Notes: a model not told the origin generated them from the letters alone. Positions 36,895 through 46,028 are shown, counted from the first letter of the stretch. The stretch is DNA of 64,000 bases from Desulfoprunum benzoelyticum (GCF_014201505.1 NZ_JACHEO010000011.1:55683-119682), one strand, 5' to 3'. Program-made: numbers and translations.

Positions 36895-37396
36895 GGACAA
36901 AACCGAAATATTTGGAATCAAAACTGCGTGGATTTGTCCCAACCATGAAATAGCTGTCCTCCGGCACCGGTCCGGAGAACTGAAACAGCGGCAGGGAACG
37001 ACCTTTACTGTCTTTCTTGAGCGCTACTCCCAACAGTTTGTGACCACAAAAGTAGTTCCTCTCAACATCGGTGGAGAGAATATTCCCTGGACGGCAACCG
37101 ACCTTTTTGATCATACGGTCATTTGCCGGATCCAGCCCTTTCTGGACAAAATCTGAATCCTTATGTCTGAACACCAGGTAATCGCCAAGTTTGATCTCGC
37201 TATTCGCCCTGGTGAGGAAAAATATCCGATGCTCGAGCGATGGACTGGTGGAAACAATGATCCGTTCCGGCAGCCAGGCACCTACTAGAAGGGCTGCCAG
37301 AATGACAACAGCCAGCGTCTTTTCCCGGTTGTTGAGCCTGAGATTTTTTGTCTCAAACTGTAGGGAGCAATTACTTGATCCGGATCTCGTCTCCAT
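36854..37396 (-). CDS. S26 (TraF/TrhF-type) signal peptidase of the transfer operon
   Basis: A 180-residue membrane-anchored serine peptidase. One transmembrane helix (TLAVVILAALLVGAWLP, about 27-43) is followed by the S26 boxes: STSPSLEHRIFFL with the probable catalytic serine (about 49-61), GDYLVFR, MIKKVGCRPGN with the catalytic lysine (about 94-104), and MVGTNPRSFDSKYFGFV (about 151-167), the box E signature. Such TrhF/TraF(RP4)-like peptidases occur in MPF-F systems of the R27/SXT type and mature or cyclise pilin. It overlaps trbI by 26 bp and traF by 41 bp. F itself does not have this gene, so the operon is closer to the H-type variant. Confidence 0.87.
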   Translation of the reverse strand: METRSGSSNCSLQFETKNLRLNNREKTLAVVILAALLVGAWLPERIIVSTSPSLEHRIFFLTRANSEIKLGDYLVFRHKDSDFVQKGLDPANDRMIKKVGCRPGNILSTDVERNYFCGHKLLGVALKKDSKGRSLPLFQFSGPVPEDSYFMVGTNPRSFDSKYFGFVHANDILYKALPIW

Positions 37397-37703
37397 TCCT
37401 CAACACCACATCTTTCAAAACGATGACATGATTAGGGTGACTCGCGGCCTCACTGTTTAAAATCTGTTCAACGGTATCCAGCTTCATTGTCCACTGCTGT
37501 TCGGTAATTTCACCGGCTGCAAGGAGTGCCTTTTGGGTGCGAAGGTATCCTTTCAAGTCAAGGACCCTGATCTTTTGGGCAAACATTCTGTCATAGCCCA
37601 TCACCATAGCAGCAGAAAGTATCAGGGCAAGAATGATCACCTCAAGATAACCAGGCCCGGTGCTTGCCGGTTTTTCAGGTTGTGTGGTGTTTTCTTCGCT
37701 CAA
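37371..37703 (-). CDS. trbI: TrbI, F-type conjugative transfer protein
   Basis: A 110-residue inner-membrane protein with one N-terminal helix (GYLEVIILALILSAAMVMGY, about 18-37) and a periplasmic part with IRVLDLKGYLRTQKALLAAGEI, the family's V-x-D-L-x-x motif, ending VLKDVVLRNGDEIRIK. TrbI in F (128 residues) interacts with TraF/H/U/W and influences pilus length and retraction. It starts within the last 4 bases of trbC. In F it lies between traC and traW; here it has moved to after trbC. Identification rests on size, topology and context more than on strong motifs. Confidence 0.75.
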   Translation of the reverse strand: MSEENTTQPEKPASTGPGYLEVIILALILSAAMVMGYDRMFAQKIRVLDLKGYLRTQKALLAAGEITEQQWTMKLDTVEQILNSEAASHPNHVIVLKDVVLRNGDEIRIK

Positions 37704-38473
37704 AGTGTGCCCCGTATTTTCTTGATCAGCTTGGTCATACCGGTGCTCTTCACTTCCCGGTTGATTCGTTCCAGGAGAAAATCAAGTCCGGCATCTCCCT
37801 GGATTAAAAAGGCATTGCCTTCATGTTCATAGACAACAGCCGGTACTCTAGTGATGCCGTATCTGGTGAACAGTGATGGTTGCAGGTGGATCGGTACTTC
37901 ATAGCGCTCACATGGTTTTTCCGTTCGAGGGCAATTCAGCTCTTTTTTTAAAATCCTGCTGAAATACGATTGTCCCTTATTGGCCCTCGCAGAAGACATT
38001 CCTCCGACCATCCCACGCATTACCAGCAAAATATTGGGTTCAGCGGCTTTATCCAGACCTGCGATATAGGCATGAACGGTTTCATCCGGTACCGAGCTTG
38101 AGATAAAGAGAAAAACCTTTTCCCCAGCTGCGAGACTCCCCTGCGGACCCGCCTGTTCCGCTGCCGTCTGTTGGCTCTTTCTTTTCCATGGAGCTGTATA
38201 TTGACCAAAGACCTCCTTTTCCAACCGCTGCTGCTCACATTGGACACGTTCCTGAAACTCAGGAGAGTGGAAGAGCCGAGACGTTTCCTCTGCCGCCTTC
38301 AACCCTTCCTCATCATATTTGTTGACCGGAAGGGCCATTTTTGCTGCATCCTCTCTGGCCTTTTTCATGATCAGAGACACATCGCTTTCGGTCAAATCCT
38401 GGGCATGGCCTGGCCATGGAAATGAGCAAAGGATGAAACTTGCAAAAATCAGCTGTCGCAGCAGGTACAGCAT
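37700..38473 (-). CDS. trbC: TrbC, F-type pilus assembly protein
   Basis: A 257-residue exported protein: signal peptide MLYLLRQLIFASFILCSFPWPGHAQ, a variable helical region with CEQQRLEKEV (about 78-87), and the TrbC_Ftype domain with KVFLFISSSVPDETVHAYIAG...ILLVMRGMVGG (about 118-158), the thioredoxin-like strand pattern, and cis-proline-like RVPAVVYE (about 210-217). It works with TraW in the periplasm. The start at 38473 is used because it begins a clean signal peptide; an extension of 8 codons is possible. It overlaps traU by 25 bp and trbI by 4 bp. Confidence 0.9.
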   Translation of the reverse strand: MLYLLRQLIFASFILCSFPWPGHAQDLTESDVSLIMKKAREDAAKMALPVNKYDEEGLKAAEETSRLFHSPEFQERVQCEQQRLEKEVFGQYTAPWKRKSQQTAAEQAGPQGSLAAGEKVFLFISSSVPDETVHAYIAGLDKAAEPNILLVMRGMVGGMSSARANKGQSYFSRILKKELNCPRTEKPCERYEVPIHLQPSLFTRYGITRVPAVVYEHEGNAFLIQGDAGLDFLLERINREVKSTGMTKLIKKIRGTL

Positions 38474-39375
38474 CGTTGTTTCCTGTAGACCACCCATAGA
38501 AATTCATCGTTTGAACCTTTAGCTCCCCGGTAAGGCACATTCAGGCCGGAGTCGTAAAATTTAGCTGCCTTGCCCACGGGATAGGCTGGAGATCGGTCGT
38601 CTGGTCTGACGACGTGCATCTTGTAATGGCTCTTGATCCAGACAGGCGTATAATTGCATCCACAGAGGTTATCCGCAGGATCGCAGATCATGAAAAGCCT
38701 GTTGAGTTTATAGAGCAGTCGTGAGGCAACCGCGTTGTTGGCCTGAACGATATTGTCATTGTCCACATGGCCGGTCATCGGGTAAGCGGATCCACTGCTG
38801 CCGATACACCAGGGCATAAAGTCGAGAGGGTAACCAAGGTTGACTGCAGCGGCATCGGCCATGCACGCCATTTGCATAGCCTTGTTGGCATAGAGAGCTG
38901 CTTCAGGCGTGATGATGGCGGACAGTTCGTCATTCTGCCACATGGAGTCGTACTCGCTCCACCACATGCCGTAATCTTTATGTTTGCAAAAGCCGTACAT
39001 CATGGGGAAGAGATAGGCATGTCCCTGGGCAAAGGTTGATTCATTGGCTATATCCACTGAATCCGAACTTTTGTTCTTGCCGCCGAGTTCATCTATGAGT
39101 GATGATCCTGTTTGTTTCCCCAGGTATGCAGAATAGTTGGCCATGGAAACGGTACCTTCCACCAGGAAAGGCTCCCAGTATTCCCATATTTCCCCTTCTT
39201 CATAGTAAATGGGCGGTGGTCTGGGGCAGATACAGATGCCCTCAAATCTCAGCTCGATTTCATCCCAATGGACGTCTGATGCAATATTGAATGAATCACC
39301 GGACTTCGCTGCCCATGCAGAGAATGGGAGCGAGAGCAACAGAAAGATGAGGAGAATGGTTCTATCTTGACGCAT
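38449..39375 (-). CDS. traU: TraU, mating-pair formation protein
   Basis: A 308-residue exported, cysteine-rich protein of the TraU family. The signal peptide is MRQDRTILLIFLLLSLPFSAWA. Family landmarks include GICICPRPPPI (about 48-58), a methionine/tryptophan-rich centre (KDYGMWWSEYDSMWQNDELS), MACMADAAAVNLGYPLDFMPWCIGSSGSAYPMTG and the C-terminal CTCC cluster. TraU helps DNA transfer more than pilus formation in F. The start at 39375 overlaps traW by 14 bp; longer in-frame starts would run antisense-like through traW without a signal peptide. No traN lies downstream, where F would have it after trbC. Confidence 0.92.
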   Translation of the reverse strand: MRQDRTILLIFLLLSLPFSAWAAKSGDSFNIASDVHWDEIELRFEGICICPRPPPIYYEEGEIWEYWEPFLVEGTVSMANYSAYLGKQTGSSLIDELGGKNKSSDSVDIANESTFAQGHAYLFPMMYGFCKHKDYGMWWSEYDSMWQNDELSAIITPEAALYANKAMQMACMADAAAVNLGYPLDFMPWCIGSSGSAYPMTGHVDNDNIVQANNAVASRLLYKLNRLFMICDPADNLCGCNYTPVWIKSHYKMHVVRPDDRSPAYPVGKAAKFYDSGLNVPYRGAKGSNDEFLWVVYRKQRCCTCCDS

Positions 39376-40012
39376 CGTTTTCTTCAGTAGTTCTTTCTTG
39401 AGGTACAAAAAATTCCCGTACCTGCAGCATATTGTTTTTTTGTATGACCAGGGATGGTGCCGCTGCCAGCTGCAACCGCTCTGCAATTTCGTCGACCAGG
39501 TAAAACACCGAACGTTTGAGCTGTTCAGTGAGCTGGAAAGCATAGCCACCAGCGAGCAGCAGCCGAACCTTATGATTAGTGGCATAAGGAGTTTGCCTAA
39601 ACCATTTGATCTGGGAGGGATCATCACCGTCAATAACCAGCAACCCTCCAGGGAATGAGACATAATCAAGGGGATTGAAGGTGAACCCCCTGGGGTAAAT
39701 CACCTTGCCGTTGCCGTCGACCAAGTCCTGGTCAAGGGTATAGGTCATATCAACCAGAAAGGTTCTATCCTCTGTTGCCCGTGGAAGTGGATGAAGATCC
39801 TCAGGCTGATATGTTCTTACTCGATCGAGGAACTCATCCTCCTCAACATGATTCTTTGCGACGGCCTGTTGTTCCAGCTCTGTTGCAATATCCGGCTCGA
39901 CTACCTGATACAACTTACCGGCAACACCTAGGTGCTTGGCCTCCCCAAAGACCGGCCAAGCACCAAAAACAACGTAAATGGTAGAGAAAAGAATAGAGAG
40001 TTTACAATTCAC
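39362..40012 (-). CDS. traW: TraW, pilus assembly protein
   Basis: A 216-residue exported protein with an N-terminal signal peptide (about 1-23, ending VFGEA) and the TraW pattern: AGKLYQVVEPDIATELEQ, DPLPRA-like HPLPRATEDRTFLVDMTYTLDQDLVDGNGKVIYPRGFTFNPLDYVSF (about 74-120) and LLLAGGYAFQLTEQL. TraW partners with TrbC in the periplasm and is needed for pilus assembly. It overlaps traC by 11 bp and traU by 14 bp, so it is translationally coupled within the operon. Confidence 0.92.
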   Translation of the reverse strand: MNCKLSILFSTIYVVFGAWPVFGEAKHLGVAGKLYQVVEPDIATELEQQAVAKNHVEEDEFLDRVRTYQPEDLHPLPRATEDRTFLVDMTYTLDQDLVDGNGKVIYPRGFTFNPLDYVSFPGGLLVIDGDDPSQIKWFRQTPYATNHKVRLLLAGGYAFQLTEQLKRSVFYLVDEIAERLQLAAAPSLVIQKNNMLQVREFFVPQERTTEENDASR

Positions 40013-42548
40013 CTTGCTGCCTCAGGTTAACCATTTCCTGGATTGCTTCATGGTAGGTTTTGCCATGAGCAACCATCTGCTCGATCCTCGCTATTTCACT
40101 GGCCTTGGAAGTGTAGATGAAATAGGCATAATCGTTGACCACCAGTCGGGCCACACCCACCCCAAAGGGAGTATCAAAAAAGAGTTCGGAGTATTTGGGC
40201 GGATTGGATTTGACGCTTTTCAAAAGCTTGAGGGTGAAGTTGTCATAATCGATCAACCCTTTCTTCTGCGCCTGGTCAAAGTCGGACGATTCCAGGTAGA
40301 TTTTAAAGGCCGAATTGGAGTTGATGACATTGCCGACTTCACCGAAGTTTTCCAGGTCGAGCAGGGACTGGGTGATGACCATGAAACTGCCGTTGTATTT
40401 CCGAGCCCGGCGGTAGCCCTCGTTGATGACCGGGGCGATCATGGCACCTTTATCGAGAAACTGCCAGGCCTCGTCAAAGATGATAAGTCGTGGCCGGGAG
40501 CGGTCGGAAAGATAGAGATCCTGGGTAACACCATTGATGATCAGGAGTGTTACGACCCGGTACAGGTCTGGTTGAACTTTCAGGTTCTCCAGCTCGAGTA
40601 CGACAAATTCATCTTGGCGGATGTCAAAGGTGCTTGGGCCGACAAAGAATTTGCCGTGGAAGCCGTGGCTGGTGAATTCACGGATATTGAAGGCCATTTT
40701 TCTGGCAACTTCGATAAGTTTGCTGTTGTCGGCCATTTCGTCCAGATCCGATTCTGGTGCATTGGGGAATTTCATGAGAAATTCATAGACGGTGTCTGCA
40801 TCAGCTGCTTGCCCCTTTTGTTTCCAGGCCCAACGCACCGCATTGCGGATCAGGTTCATCTCGGTGTCGTTGCATTTTTCCCGGTCAGAGTTGGAATAAG
40901 CCATCTGGGCAAAGACTGCGGCGACGCTTTTCAGCTCTTCGTCGGGCTCCTTTATATGGGTAAAGGGATTGAGGCAGATGTTGATATTGGGTCCAAAATC
41001 GAGGTATTTGGCACCAAGCATATTGGCTATTTTCTTGTATGAGCCGCCGATGTCGATGATTCGTACCAGGGCACCGCAAGAATAGTAGTTGAAGGCAATG
41101 AAGTTGACCTGGAATGATTTACCTGAGCCAGAGGTGGCGCAGCAAAAGACATTTTGGTTGGTAGCGTGAGCATCAAAAAAATCAAGCGACACCAGCTGTC
41201 CCTTTCTGCCGGTGAAAATCAGCTTTGGCTCACCACCGGAACCGGCAAAATCACCTTGAACCGGCAAAAGCGGGGTGATTGATGGAACTGGAGCAATAAA
41301 GTCTCGCTCCAGGTTTTCGATATTTTTCCCAGTGGTGTAGAGTCCAAAAGGCAGAGAGGAGAGAAACAGGATTTTGAGAATTATGTTATCCTGTTGCATG
41401 ACGTAGCCGTTGTTTTCCCACAAGCGCCTTACCCGAGTGCAGGAGTCCTTGGCCTGTTCAAGATCATCACTCCATACCCAGAATATCGGCAATATCTTGA
41501 CGAACTTTTCCCCTCGTTCGAGATCGTCGGTTGCGGCCAGATACTCCTCCTGTTTGCGTCGAAGAGTAGGAGAAAGAGAACCAACGGCCTGCTGGTTGAG
41601 CGTCAGGTTGCATTTGGCATGGAGCTTCATCTCCAGACCTGCCTCGAAAACGATATTGAAACCGTATAAAAAATCGGTCTTGACCTGGTCGGCATCGGAT
41701 ATAACGCCCCATATTCCACCAAAGAGAGAATTGGTTTGCAGCGGATCGATATTGATGGGGATCACCTTCGGGGTTGTGCAGCAGAAATAGTGGTTGCCTA
41801 TCTGCATATGATCTGACTCTTCCCGAATGACCGTATCGCTGTTGATGATCTGCTTGCGTATGGGAATGGTCGGATTGTAGGCATGGAGGTTTTGTTCCGG
41901 ATACTCTTTTGGATAGCTGTTGAAGAGCCTGCGACTCCATTCCAGCAAGGCTTTTGGCGGCATATGGCGAGGGGAGAGGAGTGCAGCTTTTAAGGTTTCA
42001 TGTATTTGCCGTTTGATATCCAGCAGGGGATCTGTTTTCTCTTTCTTTGCAAAATCTGTGGAGACTTTGAATTCCTGAGTGTCGCCAGGCATCTTGACGG
42101 CGACAAACAGCCTGAAATTGCGAACAGGTATATTGGAGCAGGCTTTCAGACCTTTCTTCCCCTCAACGAGGAATGACACCACGGCATTGGTATTTGTGCT
42201 GACAATGGTCTCAGGCCTTGTTCGATTATCCTGGTAGCGTGCAAGGATTGGTTCGATATAGGAATCGGCATGAAAGAGAAGCTGGATAACACTGTCTTTT
42301 GGTAAACCGGCACGAAACAACCCTTCAAGCGCGGTAATGGTCTTTGGACCTGCGTAGATCACCGGGGAGCATTCCCATAACAAGCCAAGGCTGCCGTCCT
42401 GGTTGAGGTATATTTCCAGTGCCGGGTCATATGCCAGGTAGTTGAGATAGGAAGAAAACGGCGATCGGCTGGTCATCTTTGCCAGATCGCTGTGTTTTAA
42501 ATATTCCCTTGGACCAAGGAGAGCTCTCTGCAGGAACTCGGAAAGCAT
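40002..42548 (-). CDS. traC: TraC, VirB4-like secretion ATPase
   Basis: An 848-residue cytoplasmic ATPase energising pilus assembly, the F-type VirB4. Walker A is ATSGSGKSF (about 472-480), Walker B RLIIFDEAWQFL (about 684-695), followed by the AAA-like VITQSLLDL segment (about 720) typical of VirB4/TraC. The N-terminal TraC/VirB4 domain includes FLVEGKKGLKACSNIPVRNFRLFVAVK. F TraC is 875 residues, so this is full length. It starts 3 bp after traV and overlaps traW by 11 bp. It is the largest conserved marker for classifying this transfer system as MPF-F. Confidence 0.95.
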   Translation of the reverse strand: MLSEFLQRALLGPREYLKHSDLAKMTSRSPFSSYLNYLAYDPALEIYLNQDGSLGLLWECSPVIYAGPKTITALEGLFRAGLPKDSVIQLLFHADSYIEPILARYQDNRTRPETIVSTNTNAVVSFLVEGKKGLKACSNIPVRNFRLFVAVKMPGDTQEFKVSTDFAKKEKTDPLLDIKRQIHETLKAALLSPRHMPPKALLEWSRRLFNSYPKEYPEQNLHAYNPTIPIRKQIINSDTVIREESDHMQIGNHYFCCTTPKVIPINIDPLQTNSLFGGIWGVISDADQVKTDFLYGFNIVFEAGLEMKLHAKCNLTLNQQAVGSLSPTLRRKQEEYLAATDDLERGEKFVKILPIFWVWSDDLEQAKDSCTRVRRLWENNGYVMQQDNIILKILFLSSLPFGLYTTGKNIENLERDFIAPVPSITPLLPVQGDFAGSGGEPKLIFTGRKGQLVSLDFFDAHATNQNVFCCATSGSGKSFQVNFIAFNYYSCGALVRIIDIGGSYKKIANMLGAKYLDFGPNINICLNPFTHIKEPDEELKSVAAVFAQMAYSNSDREKCNDTEMNLIRNAVRWAWKQKGQAADADTVYEFLMKFPNAPESDLDEMADNSKLIEVARKMAFNIREFTSHGFHGKFFVGPSTFDIRQDEFVVLELENLKVQPDLYRVVTLLIINGVTQDLYLSDRSRPRLIIFDEAWQFLDKGAMIAPVINEGYRRARKYNGSFMVITQSLLDLENFGEVGNVINSNSAFKIYLESSDFDQAQKKGLIDYDNFTLKLLKSVKSNPPKYSELFFDTPFGVGVARLVVNDYAYFIYTSKASEIARIEQMVAHGKTYHEAIQEMVNLRQQGEL

Positions 42549-42551
42549 AGG

Positions 42552-42968
42552 CTATTGCTCCTCGAGGTCAGTGAGAACCCACTGGGAGTCCTCAATTTTG
42601 AGATAGACATAACGGCTCATAAACAGCTCTTCGTCTTCTCCTTTATAGGGGAGCAGAAGAACCCGAAGGATTTTGGGTGGCTGCAGGAGCGGCTTTGTTT
42701 CTTCTTTAAGAAGCTCGGCAACTATCCTGTACCGATTGTCTTGCACCTCTTGCTGGGCATTTTCTGTAAGTGTTGGGACAACCTCAATCTCTGTTTCTGG
42801 ATGCCTTGCTTTCTGATAGGCGGTGGGGGTGTCGATACACTCCCCGGCATCGTCCTTTGCCCTACATTTAAAATCCTCATTGTAGGGATTGAGGACAGGG
42901 CCACATCCGGCGAGGAGTAGCATAAAGAGGAGAAAGAGATGTCCGAGGATTTGGTTCAAATTGTTCAC
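42552..42968 (-). CDS. traV: TraV, outer-membrane-complex lipoprotein
   Basis: A 138-residue lipoprotein with signal peptide and lipobox LLLAGC (cysteine at about residue 22), followed by GPVLNPYNEDFKCRAKDDAGECIDTPTAY with the two family cysteines. TraV (VirB7-like, 171 residues in F) joins TraK and TraB in the outer-membrane core. It is the first gene of the distal half of the operon. In F and relatives traV lies shortly after traB, but here about 14.9 kb of unrelated cargo separates the two, so this half presumably needs its own promoter or read-through. Confidence 0.85.
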   Translation of the reverse strand: MNNLNQILGHLFLLFMLLLAGCGPVLNPYNEDFKCRAKDDAGECIDTPTAYQKARHPETEIEVVPTLTENAQQEVQDNRYRIVAELLKEETKPLLQPPKILRVLLLPYKGEDEELFMSRYVYLKIEDSQWVLTDLEEQ

Positions 42969-43363
42969 AGGTGCATTCCCAAGATTCGAATTATCACACT
43001 AACGGAGAGTGCAAGGATCGTCTTTTTTCTTACTATCTATTTTCTCAGGGGATGACTTGTGAAATGGATGGGAAGTAGCGGAGAAAGCGTTGAAGGGATC
43101 AGAGGGCTGGTTCTGAGTGCAAAAGAGCCGCTATGTCAAAGTTGATAATAGGCGAAAAGCAATCAAAATTAACATGATATAGTAACACTCACACTGAGCA
43201 GTGTGGCATTTGGGTAGTTTTGAGCGGCAATCGCGTTCTAATTTGATTTACTTCCAGAGGTATTCTCGAGGCAGGTGATGCATGCCAAGAAAGAGGCTCC
43301 ACTAAAAGAAAATACCTGGAACAATATGATATTGGACCAGGTAGCTTCAACTTGGTAAGGAGT
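42969..43363. other. Spacer at the left end of the cargo insertion
   Basis: About 395 bp without a gene, between traV and cbiK (both on the - strand). It contains a small perfect hairpin CACACT-GAGC-AGTGTG at 43190-43205. It must hold the insertion junction, and perhaps a new promoter for traV-C-W-U, but I find no matching direct repeat in the spacer at the other end (57488-57863), nor any transposase remnant. Confidence 0.5.
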
Positions 43364-44356
43364 TTACTTGAGTGTTATCCCAGCGTCCTCGGCAGCATCA
43401 GCGGCATGATTAACAAAGATATCGGCAAAATTGTCATTTTCGCCAAGCCCTTCCGTTACAACAATAACTTCAAAACCATTTTTCTCTAAAATAGATTTCC
43501 ATGAATCATCTTCGGGGCCGGCCATGTCATTAATTGTATGATCACCGGCAACCACCATAAACGGTTTAAGGATTACTTTTTTGATCCCATACAGATTCAA
43601 GGTTTCAATAACATCTTCAATGGCAGGATATCCCTCCACATTTCCGATAGCCGTTACAAGATCAGGATACATCTTCCGCATCTTGGCCGCCAGCTCTAGA
43701 TATATCCCTCCATTACCAGGAAAAAATTCATTGCCATGCCCCATGTAAAGAAGCCCTGCTTTTTCGTTGATTGCACGCTTAACATCCGGCTCCATTATCT
43801 CTGCTACCGCATTAATGTCTTCGGCATAGGGGTGTTTCAGACCATATGTTCCCAGTGCTGGTCTCCCTAAAGCCACTTTATAAAAAGGTTTATACTTAGC
43901 CTTTTTTAAGGAGCCCATGTTCATCAGTGCATCTACGTAGGTATGCAGGTCAAGAAATTCCTCTCCCATGGAAATATGTGTTGGCTGTATGACTATGGTG
44001 TCATAGCCATCGTTCTGCAAATCAGCAATCGTGGCAAGTGGCGTCTTTACGTGGAGGATATCTGCGGGTATTTCTGGGTGAGCTTTAATATATTCTGCAT
44101 CTTCTGCTCGATGCTGCCATTTTTTTCGAATAATATTTGAGGTAAATGCTATCCGCACTGTTGTGTCCGGATATTTGGTGATGATTTTAGAGCGGATATT
44201 GAGTAATCCTTGTAGCGCGGGCTCCACGGTGGTGCCAAACATTGCGAGAACAATGGCATTTTTATGTGTGACGTCATAGGCACCGCTTGCTTGACAATGT
44301 GTTGTCACAGCCAGGAACATAACGACAACCGCGAAAAAAAATGACTTCAACTTCAT
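43364..44356 (-). CDS. cbiK: Periplasmic sirohydrochlorin cobaltochelatase CbiK
   Basis: A 330-residue class II chelatase that inserts cobalt (or iron) into sirohydrochlorin. After a signal peptide (MKLKSFFFAVVVMFLAVTTHCQA) comes the CbiK domain: KNAIVLAMFGTTVEPALQGLLNI, IVIQPTHISMGEEFLDL, LLYMGHGNEF (metal-binding histidine, about 206-215) and KPFMVVAGDHTINDMAG (second histidine, about 277-293). Exported CbiK is known from Desulfovibrio (CbiKP), where it is thought to act in metal or haem handling rather than in classical B12 synthesis. The start at 44356 has a strong aaggaggt Shine-Dalgarno. A cobalamin riboswitch lies in its leader, and cobalt transporter genes diverge from it. Confidence 0.93.
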   Translation of the reverse strand: MKLKSFFFAVVVMFLAVTTHCQASGAYDVTHKNAIVLAMFGTTVEPALQGLLNIRSKIITKYPDTTVRIAFTSNIIRKKWQHRAEDAEYIKAHPEIPADILHVKTPLATIADLQNDGYDTIVIQPTHISMGEEFLDLHTYVDALMNMGSLKKAKYKPFYKVALGRPALGTYGLKHPYAEDINAVAEIMEPDVKRAINEKAGLLYMGHGNEFFPGNGGIYLELAAKMRKMYPDLVTAIGNVEGYPAIEDVIETLNLYGIKKVILKPFMVVAGDHTINDMAGPEDDSWKSILEKNGFEVIVVTEGLGENDNFADIFVNHAADAAEDAGITLK

Positions 44357-44486
44357 AATAACCTCCTTCTTTTCACGGTCTGGAAAACAAAAATCCCAGA
44401 CCAATTAAATAATTGATCCAGGATATCCCTATCATCTCCCAGATTACACTTTGTTCGTTTCTTTTCCGGAGAACACGAACAGAAAT

Positions 44487-44650
44487 TCAGGTAGGTCTTC
44501 TGACTCTCGGATCTTTCTCCTTCCACACCTTCCCATTCCTTAAGAACAGTGGCTTTATCGTGGAATTCGTCCCCGATTACAGCGGCGGGCCCGTCCCGGA
44601 TTTACACCGGGTTCCCTTTTCAGCTTGTTAGCAAGCACCTGAAAGTATCA
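44487..44650 (-). promoter_or_regulatory. Cobalamin (B12) riboswitch in the cbiK leader
   Basis: Read on the - strand, the region gives the classical adenosylcobalamin riboswitch elements: the CAGGTGCTTGC start of P1-P2, GGGAACCCGGTGTAAATCCG (the conserved P3/P4 segment, complement of about 44595-44618), GGGCCCGCCGCTGTAATC, the B12 box AAGCCACTG (about 44545-44555) and the closing GAGAGTCAGAAGACCTACC near 44491-44510. It is 5' of cbiK by about 130 bp, so it should repress cbiK when cobalamin is plentiful. The exact ends are approximate. Confidence 0.93.
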
Positions 44651-44773
44651 GAAATATATACAAAAAGATAACGTAACGTCAACATGTTAATTGATCTCAA
44701 GCGTTAGGCTACTGGCCCACGATTATTGACGAAAAGAACCGAAGAAGGGTTTTTGTTGATACAACCTTTTGTG

Positions 44774-44802
44774 TTGACACACGAATTTGAGTTTTGTAAC
44801 AT
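44774..44802 (+). promoter_or_regulatory. Candidate sigma-70 promoter for cbiM
   Basis: A perfect -35 TTGACA (44774-44779), 17-bp spacer, and -10 TAACAT (44797-44802, four of six consensus). It would start transcription near 44809, giving a leader of about 100 nt before cbiM that shows no riboswitch. It faces away from cbiK. Confidence 0.5.
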
Positions 44803-44910
44803 CTTGGTAATACTTATATGAGATTAGTGTTACTTTGGTGTTTAGCTATTTTTTCTATAAGAAGAAGTATATCAAATCATGATCACTTTTTTATCAGGAG
44901 GTACAACCAA

Positions 44911-45945
44911 ATGCATATGGCCGACGCACTTTTATCACCTGCTGTAGGTGGCACCATGTGGGTAGCAACAGCTGGAACAATTTTCTATTGCTCCAAAAAA
45001 GTCAAACAAGATCTTGATGACCGTAAAATTCCTCTCATGGGGGTTCTTGGTGCTTTTATCTTTGCTGCCCAGATGATTAATTTCACCATTCCTGCAACGG
45101 GTTCCTCCGGCCACTTGGGCGGAGGTTTGCTCCTCGCTATTTTACTTGGCCCGTATGCGGCATTTTTGACGATAGCTTCAGTACTGGTGGTGCAGGCATT
45201 GTTCTTTGCGGATGGTGGTTTGTTGGCGTTGGGCTGTAATATCTTCAACCTTGGCGTATTCCCATGTTTTATTGCCTATCCATTTATTTATAAACCGATT
45301 GCCGGAACAAATCCGACACCACTGAGAATTGGAATTGGGGCAACGCTTGGAGCGATCATTGGCCTGCAGCTTGGGGCGGCAGGAGTTGTTTTGCAGACGG
45401 TTGCTTCTGGTATTTCAGAACTGCCATTGAGTGCATTTATTTCTGTGATGCTTCCGATACATCTTGCAATTGGTCTTGTGGAGGGGCTTGTTACCGCAGC
45501 AGTAGTCTCTTTTATCTGGAAGTCGCGGCCCGAATTACTTGACCTGACGGCTGCTGCTCGACCTTTAGGAGACATATCGCTAACAAAAGTTATCGCCACT
45601 CTTGGAGTAGTCACAGTCATCACCGGGGGGGCTCTTTCCTGGTTTGCATCTTCCTCTCCTGATGGGCTGGAGTGGTCGATGTTTAAAGTTTCCGGCCACG
45701 AAGAACTGGAAGCACCGGAAAAAGGGATACATCATACCCTCGCTGTTTTACAGGAAAAAACATCCTTCTTGCCTGATTACGGCTTCAAAGCAGGTGAGCC
45801 TGAGGCTGAAGGCTTGGTCGAAACGGCGTCTTGGCCGGCAGTTGACAGTGGCACGACAACTTCCGGGCTGGTTGGAGGTTTGATGACTCTGGCCCTTGCT
45901 CTTTCAATAGGTCTTCTCTTTAGAAAACGCAGCAAGACAGCTTGA
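44911..45945 (+). CDS. cbiM: CbiM-type cobalt transport substrate-binding protein with fused CbiN-like end
   Basis: A 344-residue membrane protein, the substrate-specific S component of an ECF cobalt/nickel transporter. MHMADALLSPAVGG has the exact N-terminus required in CbiM/NikM (histidine and methionine ligands at positions 2-3), so the ATG at 44911 with its AGGAGGT is the right start and the extra 31 codons upstream are not. About seven membrane helices follow, with SGHLGGGLLLAILLGPYAAFLTIASVLVVQALFFADGGLLALGCNIFN as the family core. The C-terminus carries a PDGLEW motif and a further helix, a fused CbiN/NikN-like domain. cbiQ and cbiO follow. Confidence 0.93.
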   Translation: MHMADALLSPAVGGTMWVATAGTIFYCSKKVKQDLDDRKIPLMGVLGAFIFAAQMINFTIPATGSSGHLGGGLLLAILLGPYAAFLTIASVLVVQALFFADGGLLALGCNIFNLGVFPCFIAYPFIYKPIAGTNPTPLRIGIGATLGAIIGLQLGAAGVVLQTVASGISELPLSAFISVMLPIHLAIGLVEGLVTAAVVSFIWKSRPELLDLTAAARPLGDISLTKVIATLGVVTVITGGALSWFASSSPDGLEWSMFKVSGHEELEAPEKGIHHTLAVLQEKTSFLPDYGFKAGEPEAEGLVETASWPAVDSGTTTSGLVGGLMTLALALSIGLLFRKRSKTA

Positions 45946-46028
45946 TATGCGCCTTTCAAATGGTAGGGGGGAAGGAATGACTCTCCTGCCATTTTTTATG
46001 CATGAGATTGCAACAGAGAAAAACAGGC

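Noticed and set aside
39978..41042. A 354-codon + strand frame opposite traC
   Set aside because: It is the antisense shadow of a clear traC gene and shows no protein-like motifs or Shine-Dalgarno.
44487..44910. The riboswitch as controlling cbiM
   Set aside because: The conserved elements read only on the - strand, towards cbiK; the + strand leader of cbiM shows none.
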